Assembly (NCBI GenBank): GCA_015059095.1
Contig: SVBA01000004.1
Span: 48,118 to 112,117 of the forward strand
Length of the DNA stretch: 64,000 nucleotides
Direction of reading: 5' to 3'
Origin: Erysipelotrichaceae bacterium
GTDB taxonomy: Bacteria > Bacillota_I > Bacilli_A > RFN20 > CAG-449
The notes beneath the pieces were generated by a model. It was not told where the DNA came from. It saw only the letters and a list, made by a program, of their open reading frames with translations, and did not search any database. A program made the position numbers and the translations under genes. Below are positions 1 through 8,762 of this stretch, one piece after another; position 1 is the stretch's first letter; every line of letters starts with the position of its first letter.

Positions 1-479
1 AAGATGAATTTTATCTTTTAGAAGAAGTTAAAGAAATTGAAAAAAAATATTTTGGTCAATTATCTTTACAAGCAGGATATTGTAATGGATTTAATACAAA
101 ACTTAATTGTTTAGAATATCATGCGACACATGAAATTAATGTTGCTGCTACGGATTTAGTTTTAATTTTAGGTCATTATAATGATATTAAAAATGATCAA
201 ATTAAAGTTGAAGATTTAGAAATTTTTAAAGTTAATAAGGGTGAAGCAATATTAGTTTATCCTGGTACTTTACATTTTTCACCTTGTAGAGTGGATGATT
301 CAGGATTTAAAATGGCAGTCTTCTTACATAAAGGAACAAATTTACCTTTAGAAAGTAAGTCTAGTGATCCAAAATTATGGGCAGTTAATAAATGGTTATA
401 TGCTCATAAAGATACAAAGCAAGCTCATGATGGAGCATATGTCGGTATTATTGGAGAAAATATCGAAATTAAATATTAA
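1..479 (+). CDS. DUF4867 family protein (5' end missing)
   Basis: The reading frame is open from base 3 of the window to the TAA at 477-479, so the start codon lies upstream and about 158 residues are visible. The visible part contains the segments LQAGYCNG, LNCLEYH, EINVAATDLVLILG and YPGTLHFSPC, which match my recollection of the DUF4867 family, a cupin-like family of about 200 residues often found beside sugar-phosphate genes. Its biochemical role is not established. It ends 9 bases before the GH5 gene and shares its strand, so the two are probably co-transcribed. The family call rests on motif memory only; the function is unknown. Confidence 0.7.
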   Translation, partial: DEFYLLEEVKEIEKKYFGQLSLQAGYCNGFNTKLNCLEYHATHEINVAATDLVLILGHYNDIKNDQIKVEDLEIFKVNKGEAILVYPGTLHFSPCRVDDSGFKMAVFLHKGTNLPLESKSSDPKLWAVNKWLYAHKDTKQAHDGAYVGIIGENIEIKY

Positions 480-488
480 GGAGAATTT

Positions 489-1955
489 ATGAAAAAGAAA
501 TCAAGATTAAAAGTTCATCAGAAAGTTGGTTTAATAATAGGTGGTGTAGTTTTATTAGTTTTAGGTACACTTTCTGGAATCATGGTTGATGGATATTTAT
601 ATGGAAAAGATTATAGACCTAATATTGCTAGTAAAGTAGATATAGAGCATACTAGTGAAATTAAAACAATGAAAGCTGTTGGTAGAGGTATCTATGATGA
701 AAATGGTAATCGTTTTGATATTAAAGGGGTAAACTTTGGTAACTGGTTATTTTGTGAAGGTTGGATGACTATCAATTCAATTGGTCCTATTTTAAATGAT
801 GATGGAACTTATAAAAAAGTTAATGGAGATGGTATAGTTGAAGAATATGAAGAAATGTATCAAGAAGAAGTAGATGCAATTTTACAAGAAAGATTTACTA
901 AGGAACAATTAGATACATTATATGATGCTTATTATTCTTCATATTGTACGGAAGTTGACTTTAAAAATATTAAATCTATCGGTCTAAATACGATTAGACT
1001 TCCAATGTATTATCGTAATTTTATGGAAGGACCAGATGAACAATTGGTAATGAAAGAAAAACCATTTGAAAGACTAGATTGGTTCTTAGAAATGGCTAAA
1101 AAGTATGATTTAAGAGTCATTTTAGATATGCATGGTGTAGTTGGTGGTCAATCAGGTTATGAACATAGTGGAACTAGAGATATTGATTTCTGGGATAATA
1201 AAGTTTATCAAGATGAAATGTGTACATTATGGAAAGAAATCGCTAAACACTATGTGACACCTATTTCTGAAGGTGGAAGAAGTGATTTATCTTCGACAAT
1301 TTTAGCGTTTGACTTAGTTAATGAACCAGTTAATAGAAACACTCCTTCAACTGGTAAAAAACAATGGGATGTAATGGATAAGATGTATGATGCGATTAGA
1401 GAAGTAAATAAAGAACATATCGTATGTATTGAAGGTGTATGGTTCTTTACTTCTGATCCAGATCCAAAGAAATATGGATGGGAAAATATTATGTATCAAT
1501 ATCATTTCTATAATTGGCAAGAAAATTTAGTCAGTAATGAATGTGTATATGATTTCAATTGGGCTACTTTATCTATGGCAGATTATGATGTTCCAAAATA
1601 TATTGGTGAATTTACTTTCTTTGATAAAGAAGATAACTGGATCAAATGGTTAAATAAATATGATGAAATGGGATTTGGATGGACATTCTGGAGTTATAAA
1701 ACTATTTCCGTAGGCTGGTGGGATTCTTCTTGGGGATTAGCAGTTCAAAAAATGCATCTATATAATAAAGATGGAGTTAATTATCAAGATGATGTCTTAA
1801 AATTAGATTTAAGAACTGCTAGCTATGAAGAAATTTTAGATGCTTGGTCAAAAGAAAAAACTGATGATTTATCAACTCCTGATGTACATGAAGGTCCATA
1901 TAGATTTGATGGAGTTATGTATAAAGTAATGAATAGATATTTTAATCAAAAATAA
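489..1955 (+). CDS. Membrane-anchored glycoside hydrolase family 5 (cellulase-like)
   Basis: A 488-residue protein with a short basic N-terminus, one hydrophobic segment at about residues 13-35 and no lipobox, so it is probably held in the membrane with the enzyme outside. The (beta/alpha)8 GH5 fold is indicated by KGVNFGNWL near residue 80, the acid/base glutamate E279 in LVNEP and the nucleophile E374 in YIGEF. GH5 enzymes retain configuration and cut beta-linked glycans; the exact substrate (glucan, mannan or glucoside) cannot be read from the sequence. The start is supported by an AAGGAG site 7 bases upstream. A strong terminator follows, so it ends the DUF4867-GH5 transcript. Confidence 0.85.
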   Translation: MKKKSRLKVHQKVGLIIGGVVLLVLGTLSGIMVDGYLYGKDYRPNIASKVDIEHTSEIKTMKAVGRGIYDENGNRFDIKGVNFGNWLFCEGWMTINSIGPILNDDGTYKKVNGDGIVEEYEEMYQEEVDAILQERFTKEQLDTLYDAYYSSYCTEVDFKNIKSIGLNTIRLPMYYRNFMEGPDEQLVMKEKPFERLDWFLEMAKKYDLRVILDMHGVVGGQSGYEHSGTRDIDFWDNKVYQDEMCTLWKEIAKHYVTPISEGGRSDLSSTILAFDLVNEPVNRNTPSTGKKQWDVMDKMYDAIREVNKEHIVCIEGVWFFTSDPDPKKYGWENIMYQYHFYNWQENLVSNECVYDFNWATLSMADYDVPKYIGEFTFFDKEDNWIKWLNKYDEMGFGWTFWSYKTISVGWWDSSWGLAVQKMHLYNKDGVNYQDDVLKLDLRTASYEEILDAWSKEKTDDLSTPDVHEGPYRFDGVMYKVMNRYFNQK

Positions 1956-1969
1956 TATTATGAAAATTT

Positions 1970-1995
1970 CCGTGTAAATTTACACGGATTTTTTC
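1970..1995 (+). terminator. Rho-independent terminator after the GH5 gene
   Basis: A perfect 9-bp inverted repeat (CCGTGTAAA / TTTACACGG) is followed directly by a T-rich run. It separates the GH5 transcript from the tryptophanase-like gene, which has its own promoter. Confidence 0.85.
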
Positions 1996-2018
1996 ATTGT
2001 GAAAATCTTTGAAAATCC

Positions 2019-2047
2019 TTGTTATTATTTATGAAACGAATTACAAT
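2019..2047 (+). promoter_or_regulatory. Sigma-A-type promoter of the tryptophanase-like gene
   Basis: TTGTTA at 2019-2024 and TACAAT at 2042-2047 are separated by exactly 17 bases, a good sigma-70/A-type match. It lies between the terminator and the tnaA-like start at 2088. Confidence 0.6.
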
Positions 2048-2087
2048 ATTGTTATATTTATTAATTTATTAATAATAGGAGTATATT

Positions 2088-3536
2088 ATGTCAGATATTA
2101 AGTTTTATAAAGAAAAGCATTTACCATTAGAAATGCATAAAGTAAGAATTGTTCAAAAGTTAAATTTGTTACCTATTGAAAAAAGACTTGAAAATATTTC
2201 AAAGGCTGGAAACAATACTTTCCTTTTAAGAAATAAAGATGTCTATTTAGATATGTTAACAGATAGTGGAACAAATGCGATGAGTGATAGACAATTAGGT
2301 GCAATGATGATTGCAGATGATTCATATGCTGGAAGTGAAACATTCTATCGTATGGAAAAAGCTGTTCAAAATTTCTTTGGAAAAGAATATTTCTTACCTG
2401 CTCACCAAGGTAGAGCATGTGAACATATTTTAGCTAAATCATTAGTAAAAGAAGGTGATGTAGTTCCAATGAACTATCATTTTACTACAACTAAAACTCA
2501 TATTAATTTACAAGGTGGTAGAGTTGAAGAACTTTATAAAGATAAGGCGATTGAACTAGTAAGTGATGAACCATTTAAAGGTGACATGGATTTAGTTAAA
2601 TTAGAAAATTTAATTAATGAAGTAGGTGCTGAACATATTCCTTTTGTTCGTATTGAAATGGGAACTAATTTAATTGGTGGTCAACCAGTTTCTTTACAAA
2701 ATGTGGAAGATGTATCATCTATTTGTAAAAAATACAATATTCCTTTAATGATCGATGCTTCTTTAATTACTGATAATTTATATTTTAATAAAGTTAGAGA
2801 AGAAAGATGTAAAGATATGTCAATTCATGAAATTGCTTTAGCGATTTCTAAATGTGCAGATATTATTTATTTCTCTGCAAGAAAATTAGGTAGTGCTAAG
2901 GGTGGCGGTATCGTTGTAGATAGTAAAGAATACTTTGATAATATGAAGGAATTAATTCCAGTATATGAAGGTTTCTTAACTTATGGTGGTATGTCTACTA
3001 GAGAAATGGAAGCTGTTGCAATTGGTTTAGAAGAAGCTTGTGATATTGATATGATTTCTCATGGCCCAGAATTTATTGAAGAATTTGGTAGAATTTTACA
3101 AGAATACAATATTCCAATTGTTACTCCTACTGGTGGTTTAGGCTTACATATTAATGCTAGAGAGTTTGTTGGACACGTTAAAGAAACTGAATTCCAAAGT
3201 GCAGCACTAGCTTCTGCAATTTATATTGTTAGTGGTGCTAGAGGTATGGAAAGAGGAACTTTAAGTGAAGAAAAGAATCCAGATGGTAGTGAACATATCG
3301 CATCTTGTGAATTAGTAAGATTAGCTCTTCCTAGACGTGTATTTACTTTATCTCAAATTAGATACATTGCAGATCGTTTAGCATGGTTATATGATAATCG
3401 TCATCTAATTGGTGGATTAAGATTTACAGAAGAACCAAAAGTAATGAGATTCTTTATTGGTAGATTAGAACCAACTTCTGATTGGCAAGAAAAGTTAGTT
3501 GCTAAATTTAAAGAAGATTTTGGCGATAGTTTATAA
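2088..3536 (+). CDS. tnaA: Tryptophanase / beta-eliminating lyase family (PLP enzyme)
   Basis: A 482-residue fold-type I PLP enzyme, close in length to tryptophanase (about 470). Tryptophanase-like blocks are visible along the whole length: MSDRQLGAMMIADDSYAG, YFLPAHQGRACEHIL, NYHFTTTKTHINLQGG, FVRIEMGTNLIGGQPVS and IDASLI. The PLP lysine is probably K266 in SARKLGSAKGGG. Known tryptophanases have SAKK there, so this is a divergent member, and tyrosine phenol-lyase or another beta-elimination cannot be excluded. The reaction would be L-tryptophan to indole, pyruvate and ammonia. There is no adjacent tnaB-type permease and no visible tnaC-type leader. It is a single-gene unit with its own promoter. 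Confidence 0.75.
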   Translation: MSDIKFYKEKHLPLEMHKVRIVQKLNLLPIEKRLENISKAGNNTFLLRNKDVYLDMLTDSGTNAMSDRQLGAMMIADDSYAGSETFYRMEKAVQNFFGKEYFLPAHQGRACEHILAKSLVKEGDVVPMNYHFTTTKTHINLQGGRVEELYKDKAIELVSDEPFKGDMDLVKLENLINEVGAEHIPFVRIEMGTNLIGGQPVSLQNVEDVSSICKKYNIPLMIDASLITDNLYFNKVREERCKDMSIHEIALAISKCADIIYFSARKLGSAKGGGIVVDSKEYFDNMKELIPVYEGFLTYGGMSTREMEAVAIGLEEACDIDMISHGPEFIEEFGRILQEYNIPIVTPTGGLGLHINAREFVGHVKETEFQSAALASAIYIVSGARGMERGTLSEEKNPDGSEHIASCELVRLALPRRVFTLSQIRYIADRLAWLYDNRHLIGGLRFTEEPKVMRFFIGRLEPTSDWQEKLVAKFKEDFGDSL

Positions 3537-3542
3537 TATCTC

Positions 3543-3571
3543 TATACAAATACATAAAAAACGAATATAAT
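3543..3571 (+). promoter_or_regulatory. Probable promoter of the FMN riboswitch-ribU transcript
   Basis: TATACA (3543-3548) and TATAAT (3566-3571) are 17 bases apart. The predicted transcription start falls at the first bases of the riboswitch aptamer. Confidence 0.5.
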
Positions 3572-3579
3572 TAATATAT

Positions 3580-3684
3580 ACTTCAGGGTAAGGTGAAATT
3601 CCTAACTGGCGGTAAACCCCGCGAACCGAAAGGTACGAACTTGTGAAATTCAAGTGGCAATAGTAAAGTCTAGATGGAAGAAGT
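3580..3684 (+). promoter_or_regulatory. FMN riboswitch (RFN element) aptamer
   Basis: The conserved RFN blocks appear in order: an opening ACTTCAGGG, AAGGTGAAATTCC, ACTGGCGGTAAACCCCGCGA, a CCGAAAGG hairpin, GTGAAATTCAAGTGGC, AGTAAAGTCTAGATGG and the closing GAAGAAGT. The opening and closing strands pair to form P1. It precedes ribU, the classic target. The expected logic is FMN binding, then formation of the downstream terminator and reduced riboflavin uptake. Confidence 0.95.
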
Positions 3685-3715
3685 AAAATATTTACTATTT
3701 TATTGATTTCCTATT

Positions 3716-3744
3716 GCTCCCTGCTAAGTGTGGGGAGCTTTTTT
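3716..3744 (+). terminator. Riboswitch-controlled terminator upstream of ribU
   Basis: GCTCCC (3716-3721) pairs with GGGAGC (3733-3738) and is followed by six Ts. A competing helix is possible: GGCAATAG (3656-3663, in the 3' half of the aptamer) can pair with CTATTGCT (3711-3718), which would capture the start of the terminator stem and act as an antiterminator when FMN is absent. Confidence 0.85.
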
Positions 3745-3768
3745 AAAAAGAAAAGGAGATGTAATTTA

Positions 3769-4386
3769 ATGAGAAAAAAAGTTATTAAAAGAATGTGTTT
3801 TGATGCGATTTTTGCGTCAATTTCATTAATTCTATATGTGTTTGGTCCTAAGTTTCCTTTACCATTTATTTTCCCAGGATTCTTGGATATTCAATTTTCA
3901 ATGTTACCTATTTTAATTATTACTTTTATGCTTGGTCCTATTGATGGATTAATCGTCATTTTAGTAAGATTTTTTGTCAAAGTTTTTGCATTTTCTTCAT
4001 TTACAAGTCCTTATGGAGAAATATCTGATCTTATTTATTCAATAGTTGTTGTTTTAGTTGTATCATTAGTTTATTCGAAACTAAAAAAACAAGAAAACGT
4101 TTCTTCAAAAAGAAGATTTGTCACCTTGTTAATCTCTATTGTAGGATCTTGGGTTGTTGGTGGATTATTATCTAATAGTTTTTCAATTCCAATTTATTGT
4201 TTAATTATGGGGAAAGAAACTGTTTATAATATGGTAGCAATCTTTCCATTTGTAAATGAGAGTAATTGGGTTTTATATTATTTTACTTTAGCAGTTATTC
4301 CATTTAATTTGTTATTATCTAGTATTGTTGGAGTATTAACTTTACTAGTTGATAAACATTTATTAAATTTTTATAATCGAATTTAA
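3769..4386 (+). CDS. ribU: ECF transporter S component, riboflavin-specific (RibU)
   Basis: A 205-residue integral membrane protein with about six hydrophobic segments, the size and pattern of an ECF S component. It would bind riboflavin and work with a shared EcfA/A'/T energising module that is not in this window. Assignment to riboflavin rests chiefly on the FMN riboswitch immediately upstream; segments such as FGPKFPLPF and GPIDGL also fit RibU. The reading frame stays open back to a TTG at 3703, but that lies inside the riboswitch expression platform. The ATG at 3769 has a GGAG 10 bases upstream and lies beyond the terminator, so it is chosen as the start. Confidence 0.9.
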   Translation: MRKKVIKRMCFDAIFASISLILYVFGPKFPLPFIFPGFLDIQFSMLPILIITFMLGPIDGLIVILVRFFVKVFAFSSFTSPYGEISDLIYSIVVVLVVSLVYSKLKKQENVSSKRRFVTLLISIVGSWVVGGLLSNSFSIPIYCLIMGKETVYNMVAIFPFVNESNWVLYYFTLAVIPFNLLLSSIVGVLTLLVDKHLLNFYNRI

Positions 4387-4410
4387 AGCACTTGTTAGTG
4401 CTTTTTCTTT
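4385..4410 (+). terminator. Rho-independent terminator after ribU
   Basis: AAAGCAC and GTGCTTT flank a 6-base loop and are followed by more Ts. It overlaps the ribU stop codon. Confidence 0.75.
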
Positions 4411-4464
4411 TGGCTTGTAAATTAATAATATCTTATATAAAATATTATTAAGAGGTCTTTTATT

Positions 4465-6891
4465 ATGGAAAATATTGAAAAATTATTACAAGAATTAACT
4501 TTAGAAGAAAAAGCATGTCTTTTATCTGGTCATAAGTCATGGCATTCAGTGAAGATACCAAGATTAAATATTCCAAGTATCTTTATTACTGATGGTCCAC
4601 ATGGATTAAGAAAGAAAAAAGAAAATTCTAATGAAACTGGATTAGGTCAGACTGAACCTTCTACTTGTTTTCCTGCAGCTAGTACTACAGGTACTTCATG
4701 GAATAAAGAATTATTATTCCAAATGGGTGAAGCAATGGGAAAAGAATGTAATCACTATAATGTACATGTTATTTTAGGGCCTGCAGTTAATATTAAAAGA
4801 AATCCTCTTTGTGGTAGGAGTTTTGAATATTTTTCAGAAGATCCATTAATTGCTGGTTTATTAGGAGCAGAACTTACTAAAGGTATAGAATCTCGTGGTG
4901 TAGGAACTTCAGTTAAGCATTACTGTTGTAATAACAATGAAGGAAATAGATATTTTGGTGATTCTCTTGTTGATGAAAGAGCACTTAGAGAAATTTATTT
5001 AAAAGTATTTGAACATATTGTTAAAAAGGGTAAACCTGCTACATTGATGTGTGCATATAATCAAATTAATGGTGAATATGCTTCAGAAAATGAATTTATC
5101 TTAAATAAAGTATTAAGAGATGAATGGGATTTTAAAGGTTTAGTAATGTCGGATTGGGGTGCAGTCAACAATCGAGTTAAAGGATTAAATGCAGGACTTG
5201 ATTTAGAAATGCCAGGCGATGTTCAATATAATCGTACTTTGATTGTTGAAGGTGTTAAAAATGGGCAAATTAGTGAAGAAACCTTAAATAAATCGGTTAG
5301 AAGAGTCTTAGAAATGGTTTATAGAACTATTGAAAATCATATTGAACATCAAGCTGATTTTAATTATCATAGTGAATTAAGTAAAAAGATTGCATGTGAT
5401 TCGGCAGTATTATTAAAAAATAAAAATAACTTATTACCTTTATCAAAGGATAATAAGTATGTTGTAATTGGTGAAATGTTTACTAAGATGCGTTATCAAG
5501 GCGCAGGCTCTTCATTAATTAGACCTACTAAATTAGTTAAACCAGTCGATGCATTTAATGAAAATAAAATAAATTATACTTTCTTTAAAGGATATAATGT
5601 TGATTCATTTGATGTAGATAAAAAGTTAGAAAAAGAAGTTTTAGAAAATCTAAATGATGAAACTATTTTATTCTTTGGTGGTTTATCTGAAGATGCTGAA
5701 TCTGAAGGGTTTGACAGAAAAAATATGAAATTACCATATAATCAAGTTCATTTAATTGAAGAATTAATTAAACTTGGTAAAAAGATTGTCTTTGTTATGT
5801 ATGGTGGTTCACCAGTTGAACTAGATTTTATTGAAGGAATTGATTCATTATTAAATATGTATCTTCCTGGTCAAGAAGGTGGAAATGCAACTTATGATTT
5901 ATTATTTGGTAAAGTTTCTCCTTCGGGTAGATTATGTGAAACTTGGCCTCTTCATTATGAAGATGTTCCATTTGGTCATGAATTAACTAAGACAACAAAT
6001 GATTTATATAAAGAATCTATCTTTGTAGGTTATAGATATTATTCTACTTATGGAGTAGAGGTAAGATATCCATTTGGTTATGGATTATCATATGCTTCAT
6101 TTACTTATTCAAATATGAATTTAAGTAAACTAGATGATAGCATTAAAGTTAGTGTTGAAGTCACTAATGATAGTGATATAGATTCTAGTGAAGTAGTTGA
6201 AGTTTACTCTAGAGTAGTAGAATCAAGTATATTAAGACCTAAAAAAGAATTAAAAGGATTTTCTAAAGTATATTTAAAGGCTCATGAAACTAAGACAGTT
6301 GAAATTGATATTCCTTTAGAAGATTTAAAAGTATTTATTAATGAATGGGTATTGGAAAAAGGTAGATATGTATTTGAAATTAATAAAAATGTTGATGAAG
6401 TAATATTAGAAAAAGAAATTGAAATTGATTCAAATGATTTAATTGCATCTACTTATAATTTAAATAAATTTTATTCTTCAAAAGAACAATTATTAAAAAT
6501 GACTGATCAAGACTTTGAAGAAGTAATTGGAAGAAAAATTGATCTTCCTATTATTACTAGACCGTATAATTTAAATACTCCTTTCCAAGAATATAAAACT
6601 TTCTGGGGTAAATTCTTATTTGGTTGTATGAAGCTAGCAATGAAGATTAATTATAAAATGCAAAAGATCGCGCCAAAAAGTGAAAATAAAGAAACAAATA
6701 TTAAAAATGCATATTTTGGAATGAAGACTATGGAAGCAATGTCATTAAGATCTACTTGTTATGTTGCCGAAGGTATGATGACTCAAAGAATGGCTTTAGG
6801 ATTATTAGATATTGCGAATAATAAGCCTCTAAGAGGTTTAGGTAAAATATTAACAAAAGAAAAAGGGGTTAAATTACCACCTCAAAAGTAA
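4465..6891 (+). CDS. Glycoside hydrolase family 3 (beta-glucosidase/xylosidase-like), cytoplasmic
   Basis: An 808-residue GH3 enzyme without a signal peptide. The N-terminal barrel carries ITDGPHGLR, GPAVNIKRNPLCGRSFEYFSEDP, KHYCCNNNE and the nucleophile aspartate D230 in VMSDWGAV. The second alpha/beta domain (from about residue 310) contains GLSEDAESEGFDR, which supplies the likely acid/base glutamate. A fibronectin-III-like domain follows (about 560-650), preceded by RYPFGYGLSY. The last roughly 140 residues form an extra C-terminal extension rich in Met and Leu, as seen in some Firmicutes GH3 enzymes. It probably hydrolyses imported beta-linked oligosaccharides; the sugar specificity is not resolvable from sequence. 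Confidence 0.88.
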   Translation: MENIEKLLQELTLEEKACLLSGHKSWHSVKIPRLNIPSIFITDGPHGLRKKKENSNETGLGQTEPSTCFPAASTTGTSWNKELLFQMGEAMGKECNHYNVHVILGPAVNIKRNPLCGRSFEYFSEDPLIAGLLGAELTKGIESRGVGTSVKHYCCNNNEGNRYFGDSLVDERALREIYLKVFEHIVKKGKPATLMCAYNQINGEYASENEFILNKVLRDEWDFKGLVMSDWGAVNNRVKGLNAGLDLEMPGDVQYNRTLIVEGVKNGQISEETLNKSVRRVLEMVYRTIENHIEHQADFNYHSELSKKIACDSAVLLKNKNNLLPLSKDNKYVVIGEMFTKMRYQGAGSSLIRPTKLVKPVDAFNENKINYTFFKGYNVDSFDVDKKLEKEVLENLNDETILFFGGLSEDAESEGFDRKNMKLPYNQVHLIEELIKLGKKIVFVMYGGSPVELDFIEGIDSLLNMYLPGQEGGNATYDLLFGKVSPSGRLCETWPLHYEDVPFGHELTKTTNDLYKESIFVGYRYYSTYGVEVRYPFGYGLSYASFTYSNMNLSKLDDSIKVSVEVTNDSDIDSSEVVEVYSRVVESSILRPKKELKGFSKVYLKAHETKTVEIDIPLEDLKVFINEWVLEKGRYVFEINKNVDEVILEKEIEIDSNDLIASTYNLNKFYSSKEQLLKMTDQDFEEVIGRKIDLPIITRPYNLNTPFQEYKTFWGKFLFGCMKLAMKINYKMQKIAPKSENKETNIKNAYFGMKTMEAMSLRSTCYVAEGMMTQRMALGLLDIANNKPLRGLGKILTKEKGVKLPPQK

Positions 6892-6893
6892 CA

Positions 6894-6920
6894 AAAAGAA
6901 CTCTTCACGAGTTCTTTTTA
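6894..6920. terminator. Bidirectional terminator between converging genes
   Basis: AAAAGAACTC / GAGTTCTTTT with a 5-base loop. The A-rich left arm and T-rich right arm allow it to stop transcription from both the GH3 gene (+) and the small membrane gene on the minus strand. Confidence 0.75.
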
Positions 6921-6927
6921 CATGTAT

Positions 6928-7374
6928 CTAATTTTTAAAGAATGTAATAACTGATGTAAGAACACCAATACCAGATAATACATAAAGTGGCCAATAAGTA
7001 TCAGCAAAACACAAAATAATAATCGCGATAGTTGTAAGTCCGCCTAGAGAAAAGATTGATTGACCAATACCTGGGAATACATCATCTCCATCATGATTTG
7101 CGACCATCATATTAGCCATAGGGAAACTTAAAGCTATAGAAGTAATTCCAATTGTTCCTGTACTACCAGCTTGGAATTCGCCTTCATAAAACTCTGGACC
7201 CTCTTTCATACATAATAATATGATAAACATAACTAATGATACGATGAAAGATATAACAGAGTTTACTTTAGCAGAATTTCCAATTTTGTAAATTAGATTA
7301 AAAATCAAAGAGACAACAGTAATTGAAATAGCTAAAGTAAGAATGTTTGTAATAATTAATAAAAACCAACCCAT
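6928..7374 (-). CDS. Hypothetical four-helix membrane protein
   Basis: A 148-residue protein with about four hydrophobic segments (about 4-28, 38-58, 70-92 and 105-145) separated by a short polar stretch containing KEGPEFYEGEF and NHDGDD. I do not recognise a family. It starts 8 bases after the stop of the M42 peptidase gene on the same strand, so the two are almost certainly co-transcribed, and a shared bidirectional terminator ends the unit. No function is assigned; a role linked to the peptidase is only a neighbourhood inference. Confidence 0.65.
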   Translation of the reverse strand: MGWFLLIITNILTLAISITVVSLIFNLIYKIGNSAKVNSVISFIVSLVMFIILLCMKEGPEFYEGEFQAGSTGTIGITSIALSFPMANMMVANHDGDDVFPGIGQSIFSLGGLTTIAIIILCFADTYWPLYVLSGIGVLTSVITFFKN

Positions 7375-7382
7375 ATTTTCAC

Positions 7383-8405
7383 CTAAAATCTTGATAATTC
7401 TTCAATTGTTTCATCATCTAAACTAGAAATAACTTCAACCATTAATTTAACGGCATTTTCATAGTCGTTATAATTAATAATACCAACAGGAGAATGGATA
7501 TTTCTAACAGCAATACCGATTGCTAAAGAAGGACAACCTCCACCCGCATTTTGTAATTCAGATAGATCTGTTCCACCTCTATTTAATAAACCAACTTGGT
7601 AAGGAATATTTTTTTCATTAGCAATCTTTTTAACAAACGCTAATAGTTTTTTATTCCCAATTGTAGAAGAATCCATTACGAATAGTTGAGGACCTTTACC
7701 ACATTCAAATCCGCTTTGAGATGATGCGGGAGATGTATCTAATGAGAAAGCGATGGAAGGTTTAATATTGACTGCTAAAGCTTTAGCACCTCTACAACCA
7801 ACTTCTTCTTGAACTGAACCTCCACCAATAAATTCACAATGTAAATCCATTTTACTTAATTCTTGAAGTACTCTTACTGAAATTGCACAACCAATTCGAT
7901 TGTCCCAAGCTTTTGAAAGTAATTCATCGTTTTGTAATTTTACAAATCTTGATTTAGCGATTACCGCATTACCAATTTCAACACCTAATTCTTCAACTTC
8001 TTTTTTTGATTTACAACCAATATCTAATTCTAATTGATCAATAGAAGGGAATTCATTACTTCTTCTATCCATTGAAAAACCAATTACACCTTCTATTTGT
8101 CCTTTTGAAGTACAAATTGTATAGACTTGACACATAGCTCCTTGAGGGAAAACAAAACCTGCTTGAGATAATTTGATCATACCATTAGGAGCAATGTCTC
8201 TTACCATATAACCAATTTCATCCATATGGCCTACTGCGATTACTTTTTTTCCTTTACCAACTCTTCCAATTATATTTCCAAAACCATCGATTTCTGAAGC
8301 TGTAACTTTTTCTATTTCTTCTTTTAATAAATTTCTTACTAAAGTTTCATCGCCACTTCCTCCAGGCATAGTAGTAATGTCTTCTAAAAACTTAATATCT
8401 TTCAT
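7383..8405 (-). CDS. M42 family metallo-aminopeptidase (FrvX/YsdC/glutamyl aminopeptidase-like)
   Basis: A 340-residue cytosolic peptidase of the M42 tetrahedral-aminopeptidase family. The dinuclear metal ligands and catalytic residues are visible: H60 in VGHMDEIGY, D168 in AWDNR, the E200/E201 pair in VQEEVGCRGA, D223 in LDTSPA and H304 in NIHSP. RGGTDLSE before the last histidine is also typical. The family trims N-terminal residues from peptides after proteolysis; some members were historically mislabelled endoglucanases. The start is supported by AAAGGAG 8 bases upstream of the ATG. It is the first gene of a two-gene minus-strand operon. Confidence 0.9.
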   Translation of the reverse strand: MKDIKFLEDITTMPGGSGDETLVRNLLKEEIEKVTASEIDGFGNIIGRVGKGKKVIAVGHMDEIGYMVRDIAPNGMIKLSQAGFVFPQGAMCQVYTICTSKGQIEGVIGFSMDRRSNEFPSIDQLELDIGCKSKKEVEELGVEIGNAVIAKSRFVKLQNDELLSKAWDNRIGCAISVRVLQELSKMDLHCEFIGGGSVQEEVGCRGAKALAVNIKPSIAFSLDTSPASSQSGFECGKGPQLFVMDSSTIGNKKLLAFVKKIANEKNIPYQVGLLNRGGTDLSELQNAGGGCPSLAIGIAVRNIHSPVGIINYNDYENAVKLMVEVISSLDDETIEELSRF

Positions 8406-8497
8406 ATAATTATCTCCTTTAATTCAATAATACATATATATTAGACCAATTTTTCCTTAATTTCTATATAAAATATAGAATAAATGGTAAATTTTGA

Positions 8498-8526
8498 TTG
8501 AATATAAACTATTTGATATTTATAAT
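8498..8526 (+). promoter_or_regulatory. Promoter of the alaS T-box operon
   Basis: TTGAAT (8498-8503) and TATAAT (8521-8526) are 17 bases apart, placing the transcript start a few bases before the T-box leader. The neighbouring bases 8406-8497 hold only the upstream region of the minus-strand peptidase gene. Confidence 0.7.
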
Positions 8527-8531
8527 TAATT

Positions 8532-8745
8532 TGTCGATGACGAAGAATTATTAATTTTAAACTATTTAGAGAGAGTAGGATGGTGGAAGCTACTTTAGGG
8601 AGAATTAATATGCTACTTCTGAGATTTAGATGAAAGTCTACGTTAGATCTGCGTTAAAGATATAATTAAGAGTATATTACATTAGTAATATAAAAAAGGA
8701 TGGTACCGCGAAAATTCGTTCCTTTGTTGAGGGTACTTTTTTTAT
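8532..8745 (+). promoter_or_regulatory. T-box leader (tRNA-Ala sensing) upstream of alaS
   Basis: The near-invariant T-box motif AGGATGGTACCGCG lies at 8697-8710, after an AGAGAG / GGTGG Stem I region and a CTTCTGAG block. A Stem I helix can form between ATTAATT near 8550 and AATTAAT near 8605. The triplet GCT at 8612-8614, just before ACTTCTGAG, is the likely specifier codon (Ala). The antiterminator would pair AAAGGA (8695-8700) with TCCTTT (8720-8725). The competing terminator pairs GTACC (8703-8707) with GGTAC (8732-8736), followed by a T run. Uncharged tRNA-Ala should allow read-through into alaS. Confidence 0.9.
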
Positions 8746-8762
8746 TTTAGGAGGTAAAATTT

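Noticed and set aside
3703..3768. N-terminal extension of ribU from a TTG start
   Set aside because: It lies inside the riboswitch terminator region; ATG 3769 has a good ribosome site.
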